The position numbers were made by a program, and so were the translations under genes. The notes under the pieces were generated by a model. That model was given only the letters and a program-made list of their open reading frames with translations. It searched no databases and was not told the DNA's origin. Positions 37,401 to 50,376 of a stretch of DNA of 64,000 bases are shown piece by piece. Every line of letters starts with the position of its first letter. Within the stretch, counting starts at the first letter, position 1. The stretch is from Strix aluco (lineage: Eukaryota; Chordata; Aves; Strigiformes; Strigidae), in NCBI RefSeq assembly GCF_031877795.1, contig NC_133946.1, positions 12,561,144-12,625,143 of the forward strand, given 5' to 3'.

Positions 37401-40400
37401 CCGGCTACCCCCGGTTCCTGCAGCAGGGCCCGGCCCTCCGGGCAGGGCGGGAGAAGCTGCTCAACCTGTTCGGCAGTAGCCACTTCTCCCCCGATTTGTC
37501 TGTGGGTGATCGGTGGCTCCTCCAGCCCCAGTGCTGAGCAGCCACCCTTGGCAGCCAGGGCAGGGTCTTGGTGGCCCTTCAGCCGCCCTGCCAGGCGTGC
37601 AGGGGCATGCCGGGATGTTACGTGCCTGAGGCCGTGACTCCTCTAGACTGGTGTCTTGTGACAGTTGTGTCTTGCACAAATGCTGCTGCCTGCCTAAGCC
37701 TCTCAGCCTGCTCTGCTTGCTGCCGGGGCTGTCAGGTGGGCTTTGGGCAGGTGCAGGAGGAGGGCTGGGAGGGTGAGGTAGGAATGGAGCGAGGGGCTGA
37801 GCCTGTCCCAGAGACGGGGGAGGGGGCTGTGTCAGCAGGCTGGGATGGATGTACAGGCTGAGCACAGGCTGCTTAAGCTCCTAGGGCATAAAAGAGAGGC
37901 AGGAGGGAGAGACCCGAGGGAGAGGAGGCTCTTGCCAGCCTCTGCTGGAGATCTGCCCGTCTCGAGGCACGTACTGTAAATCCATGGTAGCTCCTGGCTG
38001 CTGAAGGGACTAAAGGAGGAGCTTTGTCCTTTTGGCTTGTGCCAGCACAAGTGTTTCTGTTGCTGTGCTGAACCAGTCGGGGCGGTTGTTCACCCAGATT
38101 GATATCCCCAGTCTGCCTCACCTTGAGCAGCTTGTGCCGGCTGGAGGAGGGCTGGCAGGGCTGCTGCCCGCAGTAGCTCAAGCAGCCTGCCAGAGCCAGC
38201 ATCAGCAGTTGTGAGCATGTGGCTGTCATGACTATCCCCTTGGTGAGCAGCTTGGGCAGAAGGGGTTAAGCTGGCACCTCTGACCTGTGGCTGCTTCGCT
38301 CCAGCTTGCAAACCTTCCCTGGGTTCCTGTCCTGCCCAGCACGCAGGTCAGAGCCCTCCCTGGATGGCCCAGTCTGAACTGCTCGGCCTTTGAGACCATG
38401 AGGCCTCTCTGCTGGGCTGGGTGGTATCCATGCTCCTTCTGCCCCTCCAGATCCAGGAGGACGGGAGATACGGGAGCTGCAGCCGGGTGGGAGACCAGGG
38501 TACTTGGGTCACAGCAGAGGGAGAAGGTCCCACTTCCCAGCACGGCCAAGGAGCAGCCCTGGTAGAGACGTCACCTTGTCGTGCAGGGATGGTGCAGGGT
38601 ATGGAAGGCGGGTTGATGTGGCCCCTGTTTGGGCTCTCCTTCCCCAGGCAGACTGATAAAGATCGCAGCAATCTGTGGAATCCAGGCACTGTTGAGCTTG
38701 GCTTGTCCCTTGCCTTCTCAGTTACTGTCCACACTCAGCTGCCTGGCTTGCAGGAATGGGAACAGGCGAGATCAGCATCCCCCCTGCCTCAGATGTTTGT
38801 CTTGAGCTGTTAATGACTTCCTTCAGGGAGGCAGCTTGCCAGGCACGGGAGATGCAGGACTGTGTTGAGCTGAGAGACGCAGCGCGTGCTGGCTGCCATC
38901 GGGTCCCCTCTCCTGTGGCTGCTCTTGGAGTTCCCTCTCTGCAGGGGAAGAGGGAGTGGGGGGTTCAGCGGCAGTGCAGGGTGTGTTCCCCCCTCCCTGC
39001 CAGCCCCATCTCACCTGGAGGCACAGGGTGGGATCCAGCACTGGGTGACCCTCGTGCCTGGGCAGGAGCTCCCTTTTGGGGCATGTGAGTCTTGGCATGA
39101 GAGCGGGGTCGGCTGCTGGCCGTGTTGACAAGCATCAGGTGCCTTGTTTGCCAGGCTGGCTCTCGGCTGTGTCTTTCTCCTGCCCTGTCCCGCTGCGGGG
39201 ATGGTGGTGGGTGGTGTGGTGTGCGGGGAGCCACTCCCCGGCATGGCCGGACTCCTCGGCATCTCTTAGTAGCCAGGCCATGTGGCAAGCAGCACGTTTC
39301 CCTGTCAGGACACACTGGAAGCCAACCGTGCAGCCCACTGCCACTGTCTGCAGTGGTGCTGTGCAGTAGCACCCGAGGGGGACGTGGCTGTGGATGTGGC
39401 TGCCACCCAGAGCCGGTGGTTTTAGCAGGTCCTGTACCAGAGGCTGTGGGGGAAGCAGTGGCGAAGGAAGCAGAACCTGCTACTGTCCTTTGTTGCAACT
39501 TTCCCTGCCTGCTCGGGGGTGGGGGCTGCCTGCACCTGATCTGGGAGCTCAGAAGGTGGCAAGCAGCCCCAGGGCAGATGTGAGTCCCTCATCTGGGACC
39601 TTGGCTGTGTGTCCCCAGTGCCCTGGCACAGCAGGGCTGACAGCAGCAGTCAGGCCCCTCTGCTTAAGTGCCAAGTCCTCTCCCATCCCCTTCTGTTGGA
39701 AATCGCTGGATTCCTCTGCCTGGGTGGGGGCAGGATTATGTTGCCAGTGACTACAAAAATAGGGTGAGAATCTGGGATTTTGTGTGGTGTATGTTCTGGG
39801 GCTGTTAATGTCACCTTGGCGCATGGTGGGGGGACTAGGTGCACTCTTTCAGCTTCCATGTGCTTGCTGGGGCTCGTTCCCAGTGCTGCCAGGTCTGTGG
39901 GTGAACCCCTCCTCACCAGGGCAGGCAGTGTGGGACCACAGCTCTTCCCTGTGCCAGAGCTGGGAGCAGTGAGGCTGATCCCTGGAGCCCAGGTGTCTCT
40001 TGATGCCCAGCTAAGCCCAGCACAACTTTGTGTATGTTGCGGGGCATCTGCAGGCAAAGGAGTCTGAGCCCCATCGCTCTGGCCGTGGCGCTCTGCAGTA
40101 GTGGCAGTGGCTGGGTCTGGCAGCAGCTGGTGTGCCCGGGGGTGCTGCGGGGTGCGGCGATGGATACAGCCAGAGCTGGGTGGGCTGACACTGGACTCCG
40201 GGCACTTGCTGCGCCACTGAGTGCTGGTGTGACCCTGGCGAGTTGCTGTCCCAGCCCTCTGCCGTGGTGGGAACTTGCCCTCTAGTGGCTGCAGGCCCAA
40301 GTGGCTTCTTGTGCCTCGGGCCGGCTCCTGCCCCCGCGGGGCTTACGCAGAGACCAGGGTCTGTCCCACAGCTAAACCCGGTGGGTGGGGAGGGAGCGGA

Positions 40401-43400
40401 AGAGCTGCTGAGGCTGCCTTCTCCTGGGGAGCAACCGTCTGCTTCCCGAGCAGGCCTGTGGCACGCCGGGGTGGCTGCCTGCAGCTGCGGGCTCCAGCTG
40501 GGCCCTGCGTGGGGAGCAGGACGGTGCTGCAACGCTGCTCTGCCGCCTGCTCCCGGCCCTTGATGGGCATCTGCCCGGTACGCTCCAGCAGCGTTGTGTG
40601 ACTGGACATTGTGTGCGCTTCAGCCCATCTTACAGCGGGTCGGAGGGGGCACAGCGTGTGTGTCCCCCCAGGTCTAGGGCTCGTGCTGACGCCTGCTGCC
40701 TTCTCTCCTAGGAGTTATGAAGACATGCTGGTCGATGAGGTGGCCCCCGACCGGTACTACTGGGCTCCTCTGGCTCAGCACGAGCGGGGCAGCTTGGCTA
40801 GTCTGGACAGCCTGCGGAAGGGCGGCCCAGCCCCGGGCAACTGGCGCCAGCCAGAGCTGCCGGAGGTCATAGCCATGCTGAGCTTCCGGCTGGACGCCGT
40901 CAAGTCCAATGCAGCTGCCTACCTGCAGCACCTCTGCTACCGTAACGACAAGGTGAAGACCGAGGTGCGCAAGCTGAAGGGCATTCCCGTGCTGGTGGGA
41001 TTGCTGGACCACCCCAAGAAAGAGGTGCACTATGGTGCCTGCGGAGCCCTCAAGAACATCTCCTTCGGCAAGGACCAAGACAATAAGATTGCCATCAAGA
41101 ACTGCGATGGTGTACCTGCTCTGGTGCGCCTGCTGCGGAAGGCCCATGACATGGACCTCACGGAGGTCATCACAGGTAATGGCTCCGGAGGGGAGAGGAG
41201 GGACTAATCCCTTGGGCGAGGGATGCACAGTGCAGGCTTTTAAGCCCACGTGGTCTGATCGCCTCCTGCTCGCGGCCTTGCAGGAACGCTGTGGAACCTG
41301 TCCTCGCACGACTCCATCAAGATGGCCATTGTGGATCACGCACTACACGCTCTGACCGATGAGGTGGTCATTCCCCGCTCGGGCTGGGAGCGGGAACCCA
41401 ATGAGGACTCAAAACCCCGCCATATCGAGTGGGAGTCAGTGCTCACCAACACCGCTGGCTGCCTTAGGTATGGAGGGGGGCTACCAGCTGCTGGCAGAGA
41501 GCTAGTGTGGGTCAGGGCTGCTGTAACGCTCCTTCCTGGCTGTTCCTGGTAGCTTCCCAGGACTGCCAGAGGAGGTCTGCAGAGGAGCTGCTCTCCTAGG
41601 ACAGCTACTGGTGATGCAGTCCTTGATTTTGGAGGAGGTTTTTCTCAGTGCAGGGGAGCCACAGGAGCTTTTTTCTGGTTTGAGCTCTGCTGGGTGTGGG
41701 CTGCTCCTCGCCTGCCCTCAGCTGCCTCCCATGATGATTCTCTCCTGCCTGCCAGGAATGTGAGCTCAGAGCGGAGCGAGGCCCGTCGGAAGCTGCGGGA
41801 ATGTGATGGTCTGGTGGATGCCCTGATCTACATCGTCCAGTCTGAGATTGGCCAGAAGGACTCGGACAGCAAGGTACCACTGTGGGGGTGTTGCCGGGGC
41901 ATGTGCAGAGCTCTGCCCTTGTCAGCCGGCTCTAGCAGTGCTCTGCTGTTCATGGTGGCTGAAGCAGGGTTTGTCCTAAGGCAGATGAAGAATGGACAGG
42001 GGGAATCTTCACCAGGGAGGGGTTTGGCCTGGTGGGACTAGCTTGGGAAAACCCAGTCCTGGCTCACACCTTTCCATGATCTCAACTTGGGAAGAGCGAG
42101 CCTGCGTGGGGTGTGCCTTGGGTGCTGTCTGGGCAGGAGGTGTCCAGCACCCGGCCTGCCGTTTGCAGTAGGAATGTTGCTCCTCCAAGTGGAGTCACTT
42201 GTCCCTGTGATGGTACCCCCCTGGCTCGGGGCTACCTGATCTGCCTTGACGAGGCATTGCCTTGAATTCTTCTTGAGCCTTTCCTTGGACCTTTTGTGCT
42301 GATGGCAGAGAGATTTTTGGCCCAGCAGAGTGTGAACTCATGCCTGCAGAAGTTCATGCCAGAACTGGCCACACCTTCACTGGGATGGGGGTGTGCTCCA
42401 GCTCCATCTTGGGTGGAGCTGCATATCCCGTGGTCCTCGGCCCCCTTGGCCTGGCTCTGGGTTGCAAGCTGTGATGGGGCCCTCAGACACGGGATGGGCA
42501 TGTGCTGCTCCAGGTCAAACCATCTGGCTTTCTCTCTAGCTGGTGGAGAACTGTGTGTGCCTGCTGAGAAACTTGTCCTACCAAGTCCACCGTGAGATCC
42601 CCCATGCAGAGCGCTACCAGGAGACCCCTCTGGCCCCCGCCAACAACGCTGGGCCCCACGCAGCGAGCTGCTTCGGTGCCAAGAAGGGCAAAGGTTCGTT
42701 ACGTGGCAGCAGCATGGAGGGAGGTGGGATGAAGAAGTTCTACAGTGGAGCTTGAGGGTGGTCTGGGGTCTTGGTGCTCCTACTCTGGCATCTCTTGTGC
42801 GAAGGCTAAACTGCAGCTTCCTCTGGAGAGACGCAGTGGCCCGTGCCTCCCCTGGCTTTGGGAGCTACTGCTTGGCTTACACAAAATGTTTGACACAAGC
42901 TAATGGTGGGTTTCTGTGGTGGTGGGATGGTGATGGATAGATGTCCACTAACTTCACACCTTCCCTTTTCTCCTGTGTTGCCCCTTCCCCTTCCCTTCGC
43001 TTTCTTGCCAAATGATCTGCCCCATGATGCTGTTGGCACTTCTCTCCTCCTGCCTCCCCTCTCTCCTGTCCTTCTCTCCGCTTCGCCAATAGACGAATGG
43101 TTCTCCAGAGGTGAGTGTGCTCTTGGTTTTAATTTTTCTGTGGTTTGATTGGGTGCTTTCTCTAGCTCTCTTTGTTCCCCTCCCCCCAGCTGGGCACGTA
43201 CTGCCTGCAGTGTGGCTAATGCCCTTGACCTTCCCTCCTGGCACATGCTGGTAGCTTGACTTCAGCTCACCTCTGGGCTTGTTCTTGTAGCAAGTGGCAA
43301 AGAGCTGTTGGGCTGAGATGGGTGGGGAGAGGAGGTGAGGTGTCTTACGCCTCTCTGCTTACCCTCTGAAGGCAAAAAGCTCCCGGAAGACCCTGGTGCC

Positions 43401-46400
43401 GACACAGTGGATTTTCCCAAAAGAACAACTCCAGCCAAAGGTATGTGCCTCTGTGTCTTTGCTTGAGCATGTGGGGCTGCTTTTCCACAAGCAGCCCAGG
43501 AGAGAAGTGAGTAGAGTTGGCTTCCCATTGAAGTGAGCCTCTCAAATGGGCAGAGGTTTGGTTTGGAGGTGGTGTGTTTCTGGTTGCCCAAGTGCCTGTT
43601 AAAACACTCGCTCTGCTGCAGACAGTTGTGAGGGTGTGTGCTGTGCCTGGAGGAGGCCAGTGCTGCCTCAGGACCAGCTTCCTGGGGCTGCAGAGGGAAC
43701 TGGGGCACAGCGTGGTGACACAGCCCTAGGACGGGCAGCCTCTATGGTGGTCTTGGACTTCTCAGTGCAGTTGCTCTCTTGCCTGCTCTGCTCTTCTGGG
43801 CACGAAGAACAGGCAGGATTTAAAGCCAAAAAACCCTGCCTTAAAGTGTTCTCAAGCATGAGGAAAGGTCATTCCAGGAAGCCTCTGGGTACAAACGTCT
43901 CGCTGCCTAGAGGGTTGTGAATTACAGCCCCGCTCTGGCTGGTCAAGAAGTGGGCATTAGCCCAGGGCTTGAGTTCAGCTGCTTCTACCCCAAATCACCA
44001 CGTGGTTCCTGGGAGGATGCTGGTGCTCCCAGGGGTATGAAGAGTCAAGCTAGAAGAATCACAAGGAAACTTAGGACAGAGCTGACCTTGTGAGCAGCTC
44101 AGATATGTGGTTGGTGGCTCCTCAGGCTGACCTGGGCTGTGGGAAGGGTCAGCACCCATCTCGGGCAGAAACCTGAGAAGCCATCTGCTCTTTTTGGGGG
44201 CTGAGGACAGAGAACAAGATGGAAAACCCGGCCTTGCAACTGTAAACTGCAGCCTCACTGCTGCTTTAGAAATCACTTCTGGGCATATGTTTCCATGGAA
44301 AAGAGTTAATACTTGAAGGCCTGATGCCTGTCTGCTTGCTAGGGTGGTGGCATCCTGGATCAGGGCTGGTGCTGGGGGCCTGGGTTTCCGGCACTGTGGG
44401 TCAGCCTGGACCCCTCTGCACCAAGGATCTGTCCTCTGGGGAGCAGCGAGCCTGGGTGAAAGCTTCCAGCCTCATCTGCCCAGCAGTGCTCCTTTGGATT
44501 AGTCGGATGCCAGCAGAGCCCTTCAGTAAGCCCTTCCTACCTGTGTTCCTCTGGCAGGCTATGAGCTCCTCTTCCAGCCAGAAGTGGTCCGGATATACAT
44601 CTCCCTTCTAAAGGAAAGCAAGACTCCGGCTATCCTGGAGGCTTCGGCAGGAGCCATACAGAACCTGTGCGCTGGCAGCTGGACGGTGAGTGCCCGCGGC
44701 ACCCCCCGATGTGTGCTGCGGGGAGGGCGCCCTGGGGAGCCTGCAGAGCTCTGGATGGCCGGGGCTCTGCCGCTTCAGGCGGCTGGCTTGGTGCGGGGCT
44801 CCCTGCCCAGGGAGATGCTCCTGGGGAGAGGCTGTGCCCGCCCGGTGACGCTGTGGTGCTGTGCTCTGCCCTGCAGTACGGCCGGTACATCCGCTCGGCC
44901 CTGCGCCAGGAGAAGGGGCTCTCCGCCATCGCTGACCTCCTGACCCACGACAGCGAGCGAGTGGTGAAAGCGGCCTCCGGGGCCCTGCGCAACCTGGCTG
45001 TCGACTTGCGTAACAAAGAGCTGATAGGTGAGGGCTGCGGAGGGGGAACGCCATGCTCTCCGTGTCCATCTGGGTTAGGCAGGAGCTTCCTCCTGATATC
45101 GGCAGCTGAGGAAGCGTGTGGGCATGGCATCAGCCCAGCACCTCTCTACTGCTCCTCTCCCAGAGTAGCACGTGCTGAGCTCCACTGAGAGGGACATCAA
45201 AAATTGGTCACCTGTCCCTGATCCTTCTGCAGTGATTTTTTTTTTTTTCCCCTTGCAGTCCTCTTCCTCGCTTGCTCATGCCCAGTTCTTTCCCCATCCC
45301 AGGTAAACATGCCATCCCCAACCTAGTGAAGAACCTGCCCGGAGGCCAGCAGACCCCAGCCAAAAACCTCTCTGAGGACACAGTGGTGTCAATCCTCAAC
45401 ACCATCAATGAAGTAATTGTGGACAACCTCGAGGCTGCCAAGAAGCTGCGGGAAACACAGGGGATTGAGAAGTTGGTGCTAATCAACAAATCTGGGTAGG
45501 CTCTGCTTGAAGGATAGTGTAAGGGGCAGAGAGGGGCTTCTCCGGGAGCTTGTTTGAGGCCATTGGGAATTTTCAAACATTTCTCCCTTCACCTCTTCCT
45601 AGGAACCGCTCAGAGAGAGAAGTCCGAGCAGCCGCCCTTGTCTTGCAGACAGTCTGGGGATATAAAGAGCTGCGGAAGCCCCTCGAGAAGGAGGGCTGGA
45701 AGAAGTCAGATTTCCAGGTATGGGGATGCCCTGTTGTGGCTGGGGTAGTAGGTTGGGTCCCGCAGCAGGGAGAAGGGTGTTCCTGGAGCTCAGCAGTACT
45801 GGATTTCAGCTCTTACCTTGCTGGTGGGGTTGGAGACCCTCGAAGGTGTCCCCTCTGCTGTTTCTCAGCACGTGACCAACAGGAAGCTTTTACAAAGGAT
45901 GAAACACCTAAAAGCTTTAAGCCCTGTCCCACACATAAGCATGTGGATCTGCAGGCAGGGAAGTTTGCAGCACTAAAAGCCACTGGCAGTGCTGAAGAAC
46001 AAGGCTCTTGAGGGCTCAATTTTTCCCAAAAGCTGGGACTGTCCTTGCTGCTTAAGGGCTGGCTGCTGGAACACCCTCTGGTTGCCTCAGGCCCCTTGCT
46101 CAAGGGCTGTGGGACGGTTCCTGGGTCTGGAGGGGTGGGATGTGCTGATGGGGAAGGAATCTCTGGGCCAGAGTGTGAGTGCTCGTTGTCTGATGCTCCA
46201 GGTGAACCTGAGCAATGCGTCCCGAACCCAGGGAGGCAACTCATTTGATGACAGCACCTTGCCTCTCATCGACAGGAACCAAAAATCAGGTGTGTTCCTT
46301 CCCTTCAGCACCTGTCCCCACTGTCATCCTTCCACCTTGTGGGTACCCAGAACAGCTGGTCTTTGTCCCCTCCCTGTTCTTCAGCCCTGGCTTTCGTGGC

Positions 46401-47331
46401 AGCCACAGCTGTTCACACAAGGCTGTCAGTCTGGGCTTTAGGTGCTTCTCAGGACTGGAAATGATGTGTGCAGTTAGCATAGGTCCTGTAGCATCCTTGG
46501 GTCAACGGTGCTGCAGCTGCAGCTGGGTCTGGGCTCCTCTTGCTGGGGTGGGCAGTGGTTCCTCTGCTGCTTGTGGCTGCAGGGGCGGTGTCTGACCTGC
46601 TGCTCTCCCGTGCTTGTAGACAAGAAGTCCTCCCGGGAAGAGATCCAGATGAGCAACATGGGACCAGGTAGGAGAGGGACTGGGATGGGGGCGTCTTGCC
46701 TCCTTGGTGTGGTGGGAGGGGGCAGAGTTCGCCTCTTCCGTGGGGACGATGCTGCCCCTCATGGAGGTGACGTGACTGTCCCCTCTCCTGCTCCAGACAA
46801 CTATTCCACACTCAATGAGAGGGACCACAGCAGGACACTGGACCGATCCGGTGACCTCGGAGATATGGAGCCGGTGAAGGCAGCGCCGTTGATGGTGAGC
46901 AGCTCTTCCTAGTGTGGGGGAAGAGTGAGTGGGACCGGGGTGCAGGAGGTGACACATCGCTGTCCTGGCTGGCAGGAGGAGGGGAGAACTGGGCTCCCAT
47001 GACTAACAACCCCCCCACCTGCTCCATCACCCCTACTAACCCCTGTGTGTCTGCAGCAGGAGGAGGGGCAGGAATCGCAGCCTGAGGTAGAGGAGGCGGA
47101 GGAGGATGCTGCCATGTTTCCCCCCATGTCGGTATGTCCCGCAGTGTCCTGAACAGCGGTGACAGATCCTGCTGTGCTGTTAGGGGTGCTTTGGCCAGCC
47201 AGATTCTGCTCTGATCGCTGCTGCCCGCAATCGCTGCTTGATCCATCGGGGCCATGATCACACCTCCACTGCTCCCTGGCTCCCTGGGCATGCTAACATC
47301 TCTCCTTCTCTCTCCACAGCAGAAGATCTAG
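34485..47331 (+). CDS. CTNND1: Catenin delta-1 (p120-catenin)
   Basis: Nineteen coding exons: 34485-34679, 35789-35860, 36138-36296, 36503-37035, 40712-41175, 41284-41467, 41756-41873, 42540-42693, 43093-43110, 43372-43440, 44558-44685, 44877-45027, 45303-45495, 45603-45717, 46202-46289, 46620-46667, 46797-46894, 47057-47131 and 47320-47331 (TAG). All are in phase; 957 aa with exon C (human isoform 1, 968). p120 binds the juxtamembrane domain of classical cadherins, stabilises junctions and inhibits RhoA. Visible features: start [20 protein letters not shown] with a coiled coil (residues about 10-45), a phosphotyrosine-rich region (about 90-345), then armadillo repeats (about 355-840) containing [44 protein letters not shown] and [12 protein letters not shown], and a C-terminal tail ending MSQKI. 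Human Met55 is Leu here; Met102 is kept. Confidence 0.97.
37163..37204. promoter_or_regulatory. Cluster of three TAATTG homeodomain-type motifs
   Basis: TAATTG occurs at 37163-37168, 37175-37180 and 37199-37204, in CTNND1 intron just after the donor at 37036. An AP-1-like TGAGTCAC lies about 45 bp upstream. The cluster contrasts with the GC-rich flanks. Function is inferred only. Confidence 0.3.
43093..43110 (+). other. CTNND1: CTNND1 18-nt micro-exon (alternative exon C)
   Basis: An acceptor CCAATAG and donor GTGAGT frame an 18-nt exon encoding DEWFSR (residues 627-632). It is identical to human alternatively spliced exon C, which interrupts the armadillo domain and reduces RhoA inhibition. 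Being 18 nt, it can be skipped without changing frame (K-G to K-K context). Confidence 0.93.
47057..47131 (+). other. CTNND1: CTNND1 divergent exon B
   Basis: This exon sits where human exon B lies (DEGQESLEEELDVLVLDDEG and on), but here it encodes [19 protein letters not shown] then FPPMS: acidic, with no leucines. The leucine-rich nuclear export motif described in mammalian exon B is not visible. The acceptor is a CAGCAG tandem, allowing optional inclusion of one Gln. The exon is 75 nt, so skipping keeps frame. Confidence 0.75.
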
Positions 47332-49135
47332 CTGACATCCCTGCCTCCACTCAGTTTGGGTTGATAATATATTATATATATAAATATATATATAACTCTT
47401 CGTGGTGGAATGGACCGACTTTTACCTTGTCTTATTTTTGGATTTTTTGCTGGACTGTTTGTGCCAACTAGCCAGCCAAATGACTGGGCCTGGTCCCGCA
47501 GGGGCAGCCCGGGCCACTCTGCCTCCTCTAGACCGCTGCACCTCCCCGTTCTGGGACACCTTGACCGATAACTCTTCCTCCCTGTCCTCCACCACCTCCT
47601 TCCTCCAGAGAGTAAAAGCCTCCTGCCTGACTCTGCCGGACCGACCGGCATGGATGCTGCAAAAGGACTCCGGATCTCTGCCTTGACCAGGAGCTGCCTT
47701 CTCTCCCACGCCTTCCCTCTGCTCGGAGATGTCTGCAGGGACAGAGTCTGGGACCTCACTCGCCGCCTTTTTGTTTTGGTTTGGGTTTCTCTTTTGTTGC
47801 CTATAGGATATATTTTTGTGCGGGATCACTCTTCAGCTGGGGCTGTGGGGATAACGGGAGCATTCCCTCCCTGGCGGCGGCGGGACCAGGGCGAGGGGGC
47901 CTGGAGTCATGGAGGGGTGAGGGGAAGGAAAACCAGCAATAACTTCTCTTGCTTTGCTCTAGATGAGGCTTCGGGGACATGGGAAGGGGGATCTGGCTCT
48001 GGGTCCTGCGAAGGGGTCTGGATGGGGCCGCTGGCCCCCACCCGGTGACTGTGTGAGGAGGGATCCCTGTGTGGGGAGGATGGTCAGTGCGGGGGCTTGG
48101 GATGGGCCTCCCGGTGCTGGAGGCAGCGGGTCCCTGTGGGAGGAGACGCGACGGGGCTTCTGGGGAGAGGCTGCGCGGGGCACGCTGCGTGCCGGGCGCG
48201 AGGAGCAGGGCTGCAGGCGGGTAGAGCCAGGATCCCCCCTCTCACCCCGCGCACCGGCCGCCTGCGGCGGTGCCCCTCTGACTTTCTCTTGACACGTGCC
48301 TTTCTTTTGCCACTGTGAAATAGCTCTTTGAATCGTACTGTCTGGCTTCTTCGCTGGGGAAGGGGTGTTTCCTGGGCTTCCGGCAGGACTGAGCTCTTCC
48401 CTTCCCCAGCGGCAGCCTTAATTGTCTGCAGTGAGGCTGGAAGCCTGTGTCTGGGGGGATCCCAGCCCCCCTGCCCTCACTGATGGGGCACAGGACTCTC
48501 ATCTGCATCCTGTCCTGGGGAGACGAGGCTGCCACAGGAGCTGGGATGTACATGTCCCCCTCCCCCTCCTCCTCCTCTCTGCTGTGGTGGTGGGGGGCAC
48601 ATCCAAGTGCTGTGATCTTTTGGGGAGCCCTTAGGCTCCCTGTGAACTGGAAGCCTCTCTAGGAGGCTGCAAACTGGAGCAGGAGCCCTCCCCAGCGTGT
48701 GGGGCTCCCCCGAAGCGTGGGCTCAGGCGGGGAGCGGGGAGGCTGCAGCAGACAGAACTGGTGCCTTGCTCCTGCCCGCTCCTCTGCCTGGAAGCACCTT
48801 CCGGCTCTGGCTGAGCCCTCCCTGGCTCCAGCCCCACCTCAGCGCGGTTTGGTTTTGTTCTGGGGTCTAACTCTTCTCTTTTCCTTTAAATATGTAAAAC
48901 ACTAATTCCTTTTTTTAATTTTTAACTCCAAATGAACCAAAAAAAAAGCTTCCCCCTTCTCTCCTCCCCTGCCCTGGCTCTTCTGGGCCACCCCTGCCCT
49001 GGCAGGGAGTGAGGCTAGGGAGGAGGGGAGTGGGGAGCAAGAAGCCGTTCCTTGTCTGATTCCTGTGCACACTCTTGTAACGCTTTTAAAACAAAATGAT
49101 TTTTTTATATAAATAAAGTTTTTAAAGTGTGTCTC
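47332..49135 (+). other. CTNND1: CTNND1 3'UTR
   Basis: About 1.8 kb run from the stop to the AATAAA at 49112-49117. They include an AT block at 47366-47398 and GC-rich parts. Open frames in this stretch have no recognisable homology. Length and T-rich end are consistent with a long vertebrate 3'UTR. Confidence 0.8.
49112..49117 (+). terminator. CTNND1: AATAAA poly(A) signal of CTNND1
   Basis: A canonical AATAAA in an AT-rich context is followed about 15 nt later by GTGTGTCTCTGTGCC, a good GU-rich downstream element. Confidence 0.88.
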
Positions 49136-50060
49136 TGTGCCTTCCACTTAAGGCTGCTACCTTGGTGTCTTTAGCTTTGCGGTTGGGAACAAATGCCTCT
49201 TCTCGGGGCAGGGCTGCGTGCTTGAGCGTTGCTTGTTTGTGTGTGGCTCTGAAAGGTGCCACTTTGTGACAAACCCTTTCTCGGGTGGGAGTGACATTTC
49301 CACTCTTAGCAAAAGATTGGAGGAAAAATACAAAGCACCAAAACTTTGCTTTGTACTGAGCTCGCAAAAATTTTTGCAGGGCAGCTGAGAACCCCTTCTC
49401 TCCCCAGAGCATTAGGGCTTCCTGCTGGGAAGCCTTTCCCTCCGTTACCCCTCTCCTCCGGGGGCTGGCGGACTTTGCAGGAGTGCAGAAATACTAATAG
49501 TCCATCCTTAAAAAAGGGGGGAGCCCTCTGGAGCAGGGGCTGCCCCCGCAGGGCACAGATGAGCTGCAAATGTGCTCATCCCTTTCTCGGGAGTACTGAA
49601 GCCAGGCTCAAACACCATGTTAACCCACTTTGCTTTCACCCCTCTGTGTGTGTGTGTGAAAATACAGAAAGAAATTCTGTAAATGTGTGGAAATACCTTT
49701 TTGGAAGCAGTTTTCTGGCTTCTGCTTCAACCTGTTTTTTTTCCTGAAGCTGCATTGCTGTTGGAAAGATTTTACTGCCCTGTGGCAGCGGGATGCAGTC
49801 GGGGGTGAGGCAGGGCTGGGGGGGGCTGATTTCCTGCGCAGTGCAGCCCCACGGGAGCTTGAACCGCTCTCCCAGAGCGCCTGGGGCTGCCCTCCTCTAG
49901 GTTACGGGAGAAAGTCACCCCTGGCCTGCAGCACCCTGGGAGCTGGGGACCCAGTGCACCCATGGGTGGGGGGAGCACTGACGGATGCCCCTGGCTATGG
50001 GGGTTCCAGCCCTCCCACCTTGCCTTGTAGTCTTGTCCCCAAAGCCACCAGCAAGTGGAG
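49136..50060. other. Spacer between convergent CTNND1 and LPXN
   Basis: About 0.9 kb lie between facing 3' ends, with a short (GT)n run at about 49647-49660 and otherwise unremarkable sequence. No coding signal was recognised. In mammals a large olfactory-receptor block lies at this point of the gene order; no olfactory-receptor-like sequence is seen here. Confidence 0.6.
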
Positions 50061-50079
50061 CAAAGGCAGGGCCAGGTGT

Positions 50080-50085
50080 TTTATT
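50080..50085 (-). terminator. LPXN: AATAAA poly(A) signal of LPXN
   Basis: TTTATT on plus reads AATAAA on minus, about 290 nt beyond the LPXN stop. It is the first canonical signal on that strand. Confidence 0.8.
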
Positions 50086-50376
50086 GCTTCAGGTTGAGGG
50101 GGCAATGCCTGGAATGCAGCTTGGCAGGGACAAGGCTGGGAACGTCTCGAGGGGAAGGGGGACGGGGAATGATGTCGGGGTGTCTGGCTTGGCAGAGACA
50201 GCGCTGGGGGCTTTTGGCTCTGCAGGACCGATGCCAGGGGGGTCGGTGGGTGGGAGGACACGAGGCACGTTTGGCTCAGCAGGGACGGCGCCAGGGATGT
50301 CGGCGTGGGGACGATACCAGGGACAGGCAGGCAGGAAGGGTGGCTGCGTGCTGGGGTGCGGCTGGGGCGCCGCGGC

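Noticed and set aside
36134-37483. A 449-codon minus-strand open frame
   Set aside because: It is the antisense shadow of CTNND1 coding exons.
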